Source: Nitrospirota bacterium (GTDB taxonomy: Bacteria; Nitrospirota; Nitrospiria; Nitrospirales; Nitrospiraceae). From it: a stretch of DNA of 64,000 nucleotides. Where the stretch lies: contig JAUXQT010000053.1 in the NCBI GenBank assembly GCA_030682135.1, forward strand, positions 62,001 to 126,000. The letters are read 5' to 3'. The notes beneath the pieces were generated by a model. It did no database searches, was not told the origin of the DNA, and saw only the letters and a list, made by a program, of their open reading frames with translations. The position numbers and the translations under genes are program-made. Of this stretch, positions 34,701 through 46,167 are shown piece after piece. Every line of letters starts with the position of its first letter. Positions within the stretch are counted from its first letter, which is position 1.

Positions 34701-36107
34701 CTCAATCCGACGGTTCAGGACCGGGCCTTGCCCGGTCTGAAGGAAGAGCTTCAATCCCTTCCGATGGCCGTCGCGGTGCTGCGGTGGAATAATCGTGTCG
34801 GCAATATCGCGCCCCAAGGCCTCCTCGGCAGTCCAGCCGAAGATGGCCGTGGCCTGGCGGTTCCATGCGGTAATATGGCCGCCGCTATCCATGCCTACGA
34901 CGGCGTCCATCGCCAAGTCGATAATCAAACGGGTTCGCTCGTCGTTCCGTCTCAATGCTTCTTCTGCCTGGCGCCGATCGGCGACTTCAAGAACGAGGGA
35001 AACCGTACTGGCGACCGACGTCGCAAATTGTTCTTCTTCCAGCGTCCATTGCCTCGATGGGCCGATGTGTTCATGGCAGATGACTCCGATCATCTTGCCT
35101 TCAACGCGGATCGGCACGTCCAACATGGAGGTAATCCCCAGAGGGGCTAAATACGTTGCGGTGAATTCCGAAGTCCTGGAATCAGTCTGAGCCTCATCGG
35201 CCGCAATGACCTCCTCCGTTGCCAGTGCTGAAAAGTATTCCGGGAAGGATGTTGCGGGTAACTCGATGCCGGTGGAATGGCGATCGATCGACTGTTCATA
35301 GAGATCGGCGCAACGAATGGCGGCTCGGCCTTCGGTGAAAAACCAGATGCTGGCTCGAGCGACATTGAGGCTCTGTGCTGCGACGCGCGCAATGATGTAA
35401 AAGGCCTCGGTGTCTTGTCCCCGGTAGATATCCGCGTTGGTCGCCAATTCGAGCAGCCCCGCCTGGACACGGCGGAGCAGGGCGGCGCTCTCAACCTGCC
35501 GTACCTCCGCTCGTTTTTTCTCTGTGATATCCCGAAACACCAACACGGCTCCGGTGACCCTGCCCTTATGTGCAATCGGTGTCACGACCAGAGAGATGGG
35601 ACTCATGCGACCGTCCGACCGGAGGAGGATGCCGTCGTCGGTCCGATAGGAGCTGCCCAATGTGAGCGCCGGTATCGAGGTCTGGCTGATGAAACAGTCG
35701 TCGCGATATTGTTCGGGGCTGGGAGCGAGCAGGTGGTAAATCGGCTGGCCCTTGAGTGTTTGGAGTGGCCGATCGAAGAGGATTTCGGCCTGTGAATTCA
35801 TCATGAGAATCTTCCACTGCTCATCGACGACACACAGACCCTCGCCGAGGGAATCCAGGACCGCTTCAAGCTTGTCTTTTTCTGTCGATAACGCGGTCTC
35901 GCCAGAGGTCTGAAGCTCTTCGTACAGACCCTGCATTTCCCGCGAGGTGATATCGAGCGATTGTTCCAGCAGGGTTCTGCCTTGATCGCCTTCGGTATAA
36001 CTCTGGCTAATCCGCTCGAGCAGCGTCAGCCAGGCGTCCGCCTCTGTCGGGCAGCGCTCGGGATCGAGGCCTAGTCGTTTCAGTTGTCGCTGCAGCAGTG
36101 GGTGCAT
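31752..36107 (-). CDS. Large hybrid sensor kinase PAS-GAF-PAS3-HK-REC-REC-Hpt
   Basis: A 1451-residue cytoplasmic hybrid kinase with no transmembrane segment. Rough order: helical N-terminus (1-75), PAS (80-205), GAF (210-385), three PAS/PAC domains (390-515, 525-640, 650-775), HisKA with [20 protein letters not shown] (about 815), ATPase (905-1025), REC1 (LLDICMPGMDG), REC2 ([11 protein letters not shown]) and a C-terminal Hpt with [14 protein letters not shown]. The kinase-REC-REC-Hpt half is nearly the same as in the kinase at 37255-40098, even at DNA level. It follows the FIST gene by eight bases. Its ligand is unknown; internal His-to-Asp relay steps are expected. Confidence 0.9.
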   Translation of the reverse strand: MHPLLQRQLKRLGLDPERCPTEADAWLTLLERISQSYTEGDQGRTLLEQSLDITSREMQGLYEELQTSGETALSTEKDKLEAVLDSLGEGLCVVDEQWKILMMNSQAEILFDRPLQTLKGQPIYHLLAPSPEQYRDDCFISQTSIPALTLGSSYRTDDGILLRSDGRMSPISLVVTPIAHKGRVTGAVLVFRDITEKKRAEVRQVESAALLRRVQAGLLELATNADIYRGQDTEAFYIIARVAAQSLNVARASIWFFTEGRAAIRCADLYEQSIDRHSTGIELPATSFPEYFSALATEEVIAADEAQTDSRTSEFTATYLAPLGITSMLDVPIRVEGKMIGVICHEHIGPSRQWTLEEEQFATSVASTVSLVLEVADRRQAEEALRRNDERTRLIIDLAMDAVVGMDSGGHITAWNRQATAIFGWTAEEALGRDIADTIIPPQHRDGHRKGLKLFLQTGQGPVLNRRIEITALRRDGTEFPIELAITPIQLDDGYAFTAFIADISARIRTQREKEETQQFLDSMINHLPIMIFAKTASDLSFVRWNRAAEAITGFSQDEMVGKTDYDFFTTQEADFFVAKDREVLANGILLDIPEEEIHTKHRGVRILRTKKLPVLDEQGKPQFLLGIAEDITERKEAEEALRASEERLALTVQGSNIGIWDWNLNTNAVYFSPLWKRQLGYEDHEMVNTISEWESRVHPDDLDSALHTVRSTIDSARNRFDMEIRLRHKDGSYRWILSRGALVRDAYGIASRMSGIHIDTTENKQVEDELRRAKEAAESASVAKSQFLANMSHEIRTPMNGVLGMAELLLNTPLTDKQRHLAENVHRSGTALLGVINEILDFSKIEAGKLVLERIEFGLRETVEEAVDLFAESAGRKGLNLTCFLPGEIPDRAIGDPGRLRQVLLNLVGNAMKFTQRGNVTVWFHLLAQDAQTLTLKCAVTDTGIGIPPSAQTGLFTAFSQADGSTTRQFGGTGLGLAIVKQLVQLMGGEVGLTSAPGQGSTFWFTARLGCAAPRDSAQLENPRFLSGLRVLIVDDHPTNLFVLNAPLTAWGAEVVSADSGAAALELLSQYANNRTPFDLALLDICMPGMDGLMLARAIKADPALRTVGLLALNSGENQAPGWQTEPLGFIAWLQKPVRQSTLQDCLRRHLQGTTAAPPAAVATAIPPRKIDRRVLLVEDNPVNREVATGMLELLGYRVDSAEDGCQALEHSETVSYDLILMDCQMPVMDGFTATAGIRERERQTQSAHIPIIALTANAMAQDREQCLAAGMDDYLSKPFTRQQLKDLLDQWFSQASKSGPPEAPVVAPATVSSNPSAPTIQPEQVEATGLVDCSAWEPIRMLKRPGHPDPLGKLLATYVEDSRTLVEQLRQAIASKDSAMLHALAHRLKSSSATLGALTMATYCKELEALGRERRIDEAPDRFRELERDFLAVCSIFQAAINKETSHER

Positions 36108-36115
36108 CGTCTGTC

Positions 36116-37254
36116 TCAGGCCGCCTCAGATATCGTGGTAATCGTCATCGTTTGATTATGGAGATCGCAGTGCCCCATGGCGTAAGGGGAGATCTCGCCA
36201 TAGGAGTAGAACCCGATCTGCTCTGAGCCTTTGGGCAAGACATCGAAGGCGGCTTCCACTTCTTCTTCGGTCCGTTGGCCCAGGACCATGCGGCGTCCGA
36301 CGCAACTGATGGCGATGGACAATGTCGGAGTAGAGTCTGTGCTGCTCGGTGAGGCCAAGCTCGCTGCATCCGAGGCTCCTTGAATCAAACGATCGAAATT
36401 CGCCCGCATGAATTGGGCATAGGACCCTTCGGGCATATCTCCGGCAAAGGTGAGGGATTGGGCCGTTTCGTCGATGGCGAGGATGGTCCGGACTAGGCGT
36501 TTGGTTTCCGTCTGCTTCTGCCGAATGGCCAAGGGGAAATGGAGCGCGGTGCCGGGCAGCCCCTTGGCGAGCTCGCCAAGATAATCTTTGTACAGCTGGA
36601 GGGCCGGTTTGTGATTCAGTTCAAATAAGACGTTTTCACGTGAGCGCGTAATCAATCGCTCCGGTCCGAACAGGTCCCAGCCGCCTTTAGACCCATGGGT
36701 GAGCCGGACGGCGGTGCCATAGAGGCCAACGGCTGTCACGTAGCCGCCAACGGGCAGACCATCTTTGACCACCCACGTCCGTTTAAAGCGATCCCCGTCG
36801 CCGGCGAGTCCCCCGGTCACGACGACGTCAGTAGGCAGAACGCTGTTGAGTCCACGAATGAGTTCACTTCCGTTCACGCCCAGCCCGTCCGACAGCACGA
36901 GGACGCCTCGTAAGCCAGGGCCCATGAGTTGTGTCGCGAGGGTTTGTGCTGCCTCGAACGAGTGGCTGGGATCCTTGACCGGTGCCGAGGCTGTGCGGAC
37001 CCTGGTGTGATCGAATTGCAGGAGGCCGACGACCAACGAGTCGTCCTGGATATGGGTTCCGAAGATTTCTCCTGAGCTGGAGCATCCAATGGCGGCGGTT
37101 CCCTGGTACGCGGCCAGGACCGATTGGATCGGCGCCGGCGCATCGAGCAGATGAGAGGGGCCGAACATGATGACCAGTGTTTGGTCCGGGTTCTTCATTT
37201 CGATGCGCTTGCCGGTTGCCTGATCGGTGCTCGAATAGGTGAATGTCGAAAGCT

Positions 37255-37258
<4 letters not shown>
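36116..37258 (-). CDS. Stand-alone FIST domain protein
   Basis: A 380-residue protein with FIST N-terminal (about 25-225) and FIST C-terminal (about 230-370) domains. Landmarks are [32 protein letters not shown] and [12 protein letters not shown] in the first, and [16 protein letters not shown] at the end. FIST domains are proposed small-ligand sensors, often fused to kinases or chemoreceptors; here the protein has no fused output. It starts inside the stop of the CHASE8-like kinase (ATGA) and lies eight bases before the next kinase, so it may hand a ligand state to either one. Confidence 0.88.
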
Positions 37259-40098
<2,840 letters not shown>

Positions 40099-40099
40099 C

Positions 40100-40744
40100 C
40101 TACGGTTCGCCTTTCACGATACGCGTGAGCTTCATCAGTTGGGAGCTCACCTTCAGCGGCGTGCGTTGCACCACATCCAGGTTCATGTCCAATTGCACCC
40201 GATTCTCCACCATCCGCATGTTGAGCATGATCCCTGCTTCTGCGCAGGATTCGACATCGCAGACCGTCAAGACCGGAGTCTTCTGGAGGCTGCGAACAAT
40301 CTCTGCCATATGGGTGAGTTCGTTCGGGCTTACATAGAGGATCTGACAGTCTTTCGTCCCGCCGATCGATCGAAGCCGCTTAACCGCCAAGGCCCGACCC
40401 TTGATGGTCTTTTCTTCAATGGCGTCCAGGCTCGCGCCGAAGGGATCGTTCCCCAAGACACAGATCGTCAGCGGCGCGGAGCTGGAGGAGGAGCTGCTGT
40501 CGGGCCATTCGACGAATTTCGCAAAGTTAAAGAGGAATGCCGCCTTGAGCTGGTATTCCGCGTTGGGTTCCTGAGCTTGTGCGCGAATTCCGGTACACAC
40601 CGAACTGAAAATGACGATGCAGAGGGCTGTCAGCGCGGTGCGCAGTGCAGCCCTGGCGCCGCCGGTCTCAATCGGCAGACTCCGTACCCGCGGGTTGCAG
40701 CGAGATCCTTCGCAGGCAGTTCTATGATGGTTCAATATCGCCAC
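40100..40744 (-). CDS. YfiR-like (DUF4154) periplasmic protein
   Basis: A 214-residue exported protein. After a long basic n-region the hydrophobic core spans about 35-50, with cleavage probably near IRAQAQ. The mature part starts [19 protein letters not shown], the hallmark of the DUF4154/YfiR family, followed by [10 protein letters not shown] and ILYVSPNE. Three cysteines (KDCQ and CDVESC) may form a disulfide. Known YfiR proteins are redox-sensitive periplasmic repressors of the CHASE8 protein YfiN. GTG 40744 has TGAGG six bases upstream and overlaps the receptor gene by 13 bases. Confidence 0.87.
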   Translation of the reverse strand: MAILNHHRTACEGSRCNPRVRSLPIETGGARAALRTALTALCIVIFSSVCTGIRAQAQEPNAEYQLKAAFLFNFAKFVEWPDSSSSSSSAPLTICVLGNDPFGASLDAIEEKTIKGRALAVKRLRSIGGTKDCQILYVSPNELTHMAEIVRSLQKTPVLTVCDVESCAEAGIMLNMRMVENRVQLDMNLDVVQRTPLKVSSQLMKLTRIVKGEP

Positions 40745-42723
40745 GTAAGCCTCAGAAACCCCGCTCGTTGAACTTCGGTGAATTGGGTGCCGCCGGAATT
40801 CGTCCGAAACTCCTGGTGTGTCTTATCCAGCAAGTTTTGGCCGACCAGGTCGAGGGTCAGTTGCTTCGAGAGGTGCCAGCCGAGGCGCAGGTCGAGCGTG
40901 TGATAACCGGGAATGTTCGCGGCGGTTAATCGTTCTACATAGCGGTACCAGGCGTCCAACTCCCATTGGCGACTCCAGGTCATGCGGGACTGGAGCGAGA
41001 GTTGGTGGTCCGGCGTAGAGCCTTCGCGGCCGGTCGTGGGAGTCGAAGTAATGGGCGGTCCCGAGATCACGATTTGCTGATACGTGAAGGCTGGGCGCAG
41101 AGTCCACCAATCCAGCGGACGCCATTCAGCGGCTAGCTCAGCCCCTGCGGTATGGCCGCGCGCATTGTTTGCGTATTGAGAGGTCAGCGCATTGACGGTG
41201 TCGGTAAAAATGAGGCGGTCATAAGTATTGTAGAAGGTGGCCAGATCGATCGTGACGCGTGAACCCAGTTGCCCGCGATAGCCTAACTCGTACGCGATCA
41301 CGCGTTCGGACTCGAGGGGACGATTCCTGATCCGAACCGGACCGAAGGGAGTGCCTGCGACCGTGAGCGTCGCGTCCTCACGGAAGCGGTCCGGGGTTCT
41401 GACCGCTCGCGACACGGCGGCCCAGATCGAATGTTGCGGCAAGGCCTTCCAGAGCATGCGTGCACTCGGCTGAACTTCGAACCCCGTAAAGTCGTTGTGC
41501 AAAAATTTGGAACCGAGCGTCAGGGAGAGCCGGTCCTGGATGAGGTCGATCTGGTCTTGGACGAAGGCACTGTAGAGACTCATGTCGCGCGAGGCATCCG
41601 CCATGGCGATAGTCGTGCTGGTGCGAAACCGGTCGCTCATCAGCCGATAGCCCAGGCCCCAGACCACATCGTGACCGAACGGCAATGCGACATGATGTTG
41701 AAAATCGACATCGTAGGTGTTGATCCGTTCGCCGAGGGTCAGGGAATCTCTCCGATACTGATCGTAATAGAGGCGCAGCTGTGTTTCAGATTGACTGCCA
41801 AACCGATGGGTCCAGTTCGTCAGCAGGCTGTGGCTGGTCAGCGCGGAGTCCTCGATTTGCGATTGTGTGCCGAACGGGGCCGTCAGGCGTGGGAGGGAGA
41901 CTCGATCTCCGGCTCGCCCGTCGGAGTAATTCCCGTGGATGGTCAGCGAGTCGTGAGAACTGGCATTCCAGTCAGCGCGGAACCCGCCGCGCCCGCTGCG
42001 CCAATCGTCGTGTGCCCCTCCCGGTGCGTAGCTGCTGTCGCGGTTGAGAGCCTTGCCGTAGACGCGGTACTGAAAGTCCTCGCCGGCTGTGCCGCCGTAG
42101 CGCAGCGTTCCAATGGCCTCTTCTGTTCCGACGACGGTACTGGCCAGCACGCCCTGGGTGTCTTTGGATTTCTTGGTGATAATGTTGATGACGCCGTTCA
42201 CGGCATTGGCGCCCCAGAGGGCCCCGCCAGGTCCCCGGATGACTTCGATCCGTTCGATATCTTCCAGCGCGTAGTCTTGGAGCTCCCAATAGACGCCGGC
42301 AAAAAATGGTGTGTAAATTGTGCGTCCGTCGATCAGCACCAACAGTTTCGAGGCGTAGCGGTCGTTGAACCCGCGAGCGGTAATGGCCCATTTGTTGGCA
42401 TCGACTTTGGCGACGTTGATCCCCGGCGCCATCCGGAGGGCTTCCGGGATGCTGGTGACGCCGGAGCGGCGGATGTCTTCCTGGGTGATGACAAAGATCG
42501 CGGCGGCGGCCTCAGAGAGCGGTTGTCCCTTCTTGGAGACCGACGTCACTTCGACGTTCATCAGCTCTTCCAAGCTCAGTTCAGTCAGGTCTTCTGACGG
42601 ACGAGTGGCAGCGATGACGGGCAGGGCGCTGGCGCTGAACAGCAGCGCAAGGGCCAATCCCACGGGAGCGAGGAGCTGTCGCTCGTGGTTCGTTCGCTGA
42701 TCTGTCAAGCGATGTGTCGTCAT
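40732..42723 (-). CDS. TonB-dependent outer-membrane receptor, second of a tandem pair
   Basis: A 663-residue receptor with a signal peptide (core about 23-40), an N-terminal LTELSLEELMNVEVTSVSKK segment, a plug domain (about 55-165: AAAIFVITQEDIRRSG, IPEALRMAPGINV, VIRGPGGALWGANAVNGVIN split) and a beta-barrel to the C-terminus ending in LTWRY with terminal aromatic. The substrate is not evident. It is a clear paralog of the receptor upstream; the two share a base (TAATG) at their junction. No TonB, ExbB or ExbD gene is in the window. Confidence 0.9.
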   Translation of the reverse strand: MTTHRLTDQRTNHERQLLAPVGLALALLFSASALPVIAATRPSEDLTELSLEELMNVEVTSVSKKGQPLSEAAAAIFVITQEDIRRSGVTSIPEALRMAPGINVAKVDANKWAITARGFNDRYASKLLVLIDGRTIYTPFFAGVYWELQDYALEDIERIEVIRGPGGALWGANAVNGVINIITKKSKDTQGVLASTVVGTEEAIGTLRYGGTAGEDFQYRVYGKALNRDSSYAPGGAHDDWRSGRGGFRADWNASSHDSLTIHGNYSDGRAGDRVSLPRLTAPFGTQSQIEDSALTSHSLLTNWTHRFGSQSETQLRLYYDQYRRDSLTLGERINTYDVDFQHHVALPFGHDVVWGLGYRLMSDRFRTSTTIAMADASRDMSLYSAFVQDQIDLIQDRLSLTLGSKFLHNDFTGFEVQPSARMLWKALPQHSIWAAVSRAVRTPDRFREDATLTVAGTPFGPVRIRNRPLESERVIAYELGYRGQLGSRVTIDLATFYNTYDRLIFTDTVNALTSQYANNARGHTAGAELAAEWRPLDWWTLRPAFTYQQIVISGPPITSTPTTGREGSTPDHQLSLQSRMTWSRQWELDAWYRYVERLTAANIPGYHTLDLRLGWHLSKQLTLDLVGQNLLDKTHQEFRTNSGGTQFTEVQRAGFLRLTWRY

Positions 42724-44786
42724 TAGAACCGCCAAGTCACCTTTCCGTAAACGCCGCGTTGAATTTCCGTTGGAGCAGAGGAGACGATCGGTTCTCTGAA
42801 TTCAGGGCGATGCGAGTCCAGAAGGTTTTGTCCAACCAGAGAGATTTCCAGTTGCTTGGTCGGTCTCCATCCCAGGCGTGTGTCGAGTGTGACGTACGAG
42901 GGAACCTGTGCGGCGGTCAGTCGGTCGACATACCGTCCCCACAGATCCAGCTCGATGTTGTGCGGGAGCGACATCAAGGATCGGAGCGAGAACTGGTGCA
43001 CCGGACTTTCGCCTTTGGCGTTTCCCGCGGTGGGATCGGCTGAGCGGTCGGTGTAGAGATGCATGTGGAGATAGCTGTAGGAGGGTTGAATGCGCCACCA
43101 CTCAACGGGGCGCCATTCCACCGCCGCTTCGATGCCATAGGTTTCGGCCCGTAGCTTGTTGCTTGCGTTGTACGGCGCGAGGAGATGGACCGGAGTGGGG
43201 TTGGTTTCTACCGAGACGGTTCCAGGCTCCAGCGACCGAAGGTCTTTGTAGTTGTTGTAGAAGGCGGCCAGATCGGCAGACAGAGTGCTCGTGAGCTGGT
43301 TGCGGTAGCCGAGTTCATAGGCCAACGTTTTTTCGTTTCCGTATCCGCGGTTTCCGACTAAGGCTGCGAGAGCCGGCAGGCCTCCGGTTGCCGCACTCGG
43401 TGGCCTCGTGCTTTGGTTGATGCGCACGTCGTCTTCCGCCCGTGAGGGGGTGCGGATGGCTCGCGACACCGAGGCCCAGACGGTTTGATGTTCAGTCGGT
43501 GTCCACCGAAGGCGGCCGTTGGGCTGCACCACCAGGCCCGTGAGATCGTTGTGTTCGACTTTGGTGCCCAGTGTGAGAGTCACCGCTTTGGGCAGCAATG
43601 CGATCTCGTCCTGGAGAAAGCCACTCCAGAGGTTCATCAGCCGGCTTTGCGGCGTGAATTGCACGGTCTGGCTATTGGTCAATTGATCGTTGGTGAACCG
43701 ATAGCCCAGGCCCCAGATCACATTCTGTCTGGTGCCAAGAGTCATATGATGCTGAAAGTCGATGTCGGCAATGTCGCGCTTCTCGCTCAGCAGCTGGCTC
43801 GAGCGTTCGGTGCGATCGTAGTAGAGTTGCAGGGTAAAGCCCGAGGTGGGCGAGGCCTCATGCGTCCAGCGCCCCAAGAGATTCCCGCCTGCAACTTGGG
43901 CCTTGATATCAGATGTCTGGGAGAAGGGCGAGACCAGGGTGGGTGTTGAGAGGCGTTCGCCATATTCTCCACTGTAGTAGTCCCCCTGCAATGTCAGGTT
44001 GTCGCCGTTGCTCGCGGTATGATCCATGCGCATGCCGCCGCGGGTTTGATTCCAGGAATCGGTCGCCGCATCCCCGGTGGCTGTCGCTTGGGCGCCCCGA
44101 GCAAAAAACTTTCCATAGGCTCGAACATGTGTGTTGTCGGATAGTTTTGTCCCATAGCGCATGCCGGTGAATCCGCGTTCCTCTGTTCCTGCCCCTCCCA
44201 CGAGGAGGCCGCCCTGGGTGTCCTTGGCCTTCTTCGTGATGATGTTGATGACGCCATTGACGGCATTGGCTCCCCATAACGTGGCTCCAGGCCCACGGAT
44301 CACTTCGATCCGGTCGATGTCTTCCATCAACGTGTCTTGGACATCCCAGTACACGCCCGAGAAGAGAGGGGTGTAGACGCTGCGGCCGTCGATCAGGACG
44401 AGCAGTTTGTTGGCGAAGCGTCCGTTAAACCCGCGAGAAGAAATGGCCCACTTGTTGGCGTCTAGCCGGGCGACTTGCAGGCCAGGAACGATGCGAAGCG
44501 CTTCTGGGATGGACGTGGCGCCCGATCGTCGGATGTCTTCCTGCGTCAGCACGAAGATGGCGGCGGCGGTTTGGGCGAGTGGCTGCGCTCGTTTGGAGAC
44601 GGACGTTACTTCGACGTGCATCAGTTCTTCGAGGCTCAATTCGGTCAGGTCGGATGGTGGCTCCTGTTGCCGGTCTGGATCAGCGGCAAGGGCTTGCTGG
44701 GTGGTTGACGCATTCAAGGCCAATCCGATGAGGCTCAATGCCAGAAGCCAATGATCTCTGTGTGTGTGTCTTCCTGGTCTGCTCAT
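42723..44786 (-). CDS. TonB-dependent outer-membrane receptor, first of a tandem pair
   Basis: A 687-residue receptor with a signal peptide (core about 12-30), the same LTELSLEELMHVEVTSVSKR box, a plug (IRRSGATSIPEALRIVPGLQ, VIRGPGATLWGANAVNGVIN) and a barrel ending in KVTWRF. The conserved LSLEELMxVEVTSVSKK box is typical of receptors encoded beside YfiR-like proteins. ATG 44786 gives a clean signal peptide; a GTG at 44849 would add 21 residues. It is the first gene of the seven-gene sensory operon. The 283-base region upstream (44787-45069) holds no recognised gene, riboswitch or strong promoter. Confidence 0.9.
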   Translation of the reverse strand: MSRPGRHTHRDHWLLALSLIGLALNASTTQQALAADPDRQQEPPSDLTELSLEELMHVEVTSVSKRAQPLAQTAAAIFVLTQEDIRRSGATSIPEALRIVPGLQVARLDANKWAISSRGFNGRFANKLLVLIDGRSVYTPLFSGVYWDVQDTLMEDIDRIEVIRGPGATLWGANAVNGVINIITKKAKDTQGGLLVGGAGTEERGFTGMRYGTKLSDNTHVRAYGKFFARGAQATATGDAATDSWNQTRGGMRMDHTASNGDNLTLQGDYYSGEYGERLSTPTLVSPFSQTSDIKAQVAGGNLLGRWTHEASPTSGFTLQLYYDRTERSSQLLSEKRDIADIDFQHHMTLGTRQNVIWGLGYRFTNDQLTNSQTVQFTPQSRLMNLWSGFLQDEIALLPKAVTLTLGTKVEHNDLTGLVVQPNGRLRWTPTEHQTVWASVSRAIRTPSRAEDDVRINQSTRPPSAATGGLPALAALVGNRGYGNEKTLAYELGYRNQLTSTLSADLAAFYNNYKDLRSLEPGTVSVETNPTPVHLLAPYNASNKLRAETYGIEAAVEWRPVEWWRIQPSYSYLHMHLYTDRSADPTAGNAKGESPVHQFSLRSLMSLPHNIELDLWGRYVDRLTAAQVPSYVTLDTRLGWRPTKQLEISLVGQNLLDSHRPEFREPIVSSAPTEIQRGVYGKVTWRF

Positions 44787-45069
44787 GCCTTGTAACTTCT
44801 TGCGTTTTTTCTGGCTGGAACCTGTCGAGTCGTGCCACTGGCATTCCACAGGCCAGCACCTCGAGTTTCCGAGCGGTTGTTGTCGGTATCGCTCATGACG
44901 AATGGCGACACCCTGCCGCAGGGCATGTGTAGCCGTTCATGCAGTTTATCGGCGGTTATTGAGCGTAACTTGAGAATGGGAATGGGCAGTTTGAACAGGA
45001 AGACGAGCAGATTTTGGCGATTACGCCATGTTCGGGAGAAGGGAACGGATTGGCTGGTGAGGGAAGGTT

Positions 45070-45486
45070 CTATGGATACTTGGCTTCGATCACACTTCTG
45101 AGTCCGCCGCGGGCGGCAAACTCTCCCGTGACCGTCGCATGCAACGGACGGCAGGCTTTCACGACATCGTGCAGGATCCGGTTGACGGCGTTCTCATAGA
45201 AGATCCCGAGGTTTCTGTACGCATGGAGGTACATTTTTAATGACTTCAGCTCCAGGCATTCTTTATTCGGCCTGTAGTGCACCGTAATGGTGCCGAAGTC
45301 CGGAAGGCCGGTCTTGGGGCAGATGGCGGTATATTCGGGGATCTCGATCGTAATCTCGTATCCCTTATATTGATTCGGGAATGTCTCGATATCCGGCAAG
45401 GGAGCGGTAATTCCGCTCTTTGCATGATCCTCGTTGTAGCCCAGCTTGGTGGTTTTCGATTTCTTTCTTGTCGTTTCACGCTTCAC
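45070..45486 (-). CDS. queF: NADPH-dependent 7-cyano-7-deazaguanine reductase
   Basis: A 138-residue unimodular QueF, reducing preQ0 to preQ1 for queuosine tRNA modification. The nucleophile cysteine lies in AICPKTGLPDFGTI, and the family motif is ELKSLKMYLHAYRN. The N-terminal 14 residues are basic and come from a TTCACG-type DNA repeat that covers the GTG start at 45486; the true start is therefore uncertain, although GAGG lies upstream. It stands 20 bases downstream of the Cys-rich gene on the same strand. No queCDE genes are nearby. Confidence 0.9.
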   Translation of the reverse strand: MKRETTRKKSKTTKLGYNEDHAKSGITAPLPDIETFPNQYKGYEITIEIPEYTAICPKTGLPDFGTITVHYRPNKECLELKSLKMYLHAYRNLGIFYENAVNRILHDVVKACRPLHATVTGEFAARGGLRSVIEAKYP

Positions 45487-45502
45487 GGTTCACGCCTCAT
45501 GC
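45473..45502. repeat. TTCACG phased repeat at the queF start
   Basis: Four near-copies of a seven-base unit (TTTCACG, CTTCACG, GTTCACG, CCTCATG) lie in tandem across the start codon of queF. It belongs to the same kind of short phased repeat as the elements between the rTCA genes, with a different unit. Only one arm is seen, so no hairpin is proposed. Confidence 0.45.
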
Positions 45503-45506
45503 CTAG

Positions 45507-45755
45507 TTAGACTTGTTTCATCCATTCTACTTGGCCAATTTTTTCTAACTGAATATAGAGAGTCACCCAGGGGCAGGCCATTTCGGGGTAGACCTCACAA
45601 AATCCCCCCTTGCGGACGCCTCCGCAGGGGCCGTGGCTCATGAATTTCGGACATTCGGCTTTGAGCGAATTATCAGGAATCGGGGGGCGTTTATGGACCC
45701 CACCGGCCTGCTGCGCGCCGTCGTCTTCGCCGGGAATGATTACTCGTGTTGACAT
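45507..45755 (-). CDS. Stand-alone MetV-type Cys-rich protein (MTHFR C-terminal domain)
   Basis: An 82-residue protein matching the Cys-rich C-terminal domain of MetV-like proteins. The core CPKFMSHGPCGGVRKGGFCEV is visible in pieces (CPK...HGPCGG...GFCEVYP...CPW), with four or five cysteines suited to an iron-sulfur cluster or zinc. In acetogens MetV partners MetF in methylene-tetrahydrofolate reduction. Here the domain stands alone, far from metF (26431-27321). ATG 45755 has GGAG upstream and a good promoter. It probably forms an operon with queF. Confidence 0.75.
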   Translation of the reverse strand: MSTRVIIPGEDDGAQQAGGVHKRPPIPDNSLKAECPKFMSHGPCGGVRKGGFCEVYPEMACPWVTLYIQLEKIGQVEWMKQV

Positions 45756-45763
45756 ACCACTCC

Positions 45764-45792
45764 AGTCTAGACAGATTTTGCGGAATCGGCAA
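45764..45792 (-). promoter_or_regulatory. Promoter for the MetV-like gene and queF
   Basis: On the minus strand TTGCCG (45787-45792, four of six) and TAGACT (45764-45769, four of six) are spaced by exactly 17 bases. The -10 ends nine bases before the ATG at 45755, so the leader would be very short. Confidence 0.45.
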
Positions 45793-46004
45793 TCTCTCTC
45801 TCAGGACTTTGAGGGCCTCCGATCAATCGAGAGGTGAGAAAACATTGCGAAATTGCCACTTGTTAGGGCGAATGGCCTACCGGCCCGTGGTGTGCTAGGC
45901 CTTCTTTCGGGTATGGTGGGCCTTCTGTGAAGTTGCGTTGAATATCAGGAAGTTATAGTATTTTACGGTGCGCATGTGATTCGAGGGGTTGTCGACGTTT
46001 CTCA

Positions 46005-46034
46005 TTGACAGTCTTTTTTGGGCTTTGCTACCAT
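46005..46034 (+). promoter_or_regulatory. Promoter of the 2-oxoacid:ferredoxin oxidoreductase operon
   Basis: Perfect TTGACA (46005-46010), an 18-base spacer containing a TTTTTT tract, and TACCAT (46029-46034, four of six). The predicted start near 46041 leaves a leader of about 125 bases before the first ATG. Confidence 0.55.
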
Positions 46035-46167
46035 GCGTGCTCGCTGTAGTCGTGGAAGAGCATGGCAGCCCAGTTTTCCAACCTCGAACTCCTGTGCATG
46101 TTGCCGATAACCGTGTTTTCTCGACTGGCAATGGGTTCCCATTGCAACGATAAAGGGAGGTCTTCCA

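Larger units (their letters stand above)
45756..46167. other. 412-base divergent non-coding region
   Basis: This gap lies between the MetV-like gene (minus) and the 2-oxoacid oxidoreductase operon (plus). It contains one promoter for each side, and between them AT-richer sequence with near-direct GGCCT-TCT motifs around 45899 and 45920. No convincing gene is seen: short frames here lack ribosome binding sites and family resemblance. The leader of the oxidoreductase operon is about 125 bases and could hold regulation. Confidence 0.55.

Noticed and set aside
44787..45069. A cobalamin or other riboswitch upstream of the TonB receptors
   Set aside because: The conserved B12-box-type sequences are absent on the minus strand; only a small CCCTG/CAGGG hairpin is seen.
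45895..46131. 78-codon minus-strand frame in the region before the oxidoreductase operon
   Set aside because: No ribosome binding site and Ser/Thr-rich low-complexity text; it covers the likely promoter of the plus-strand operon.
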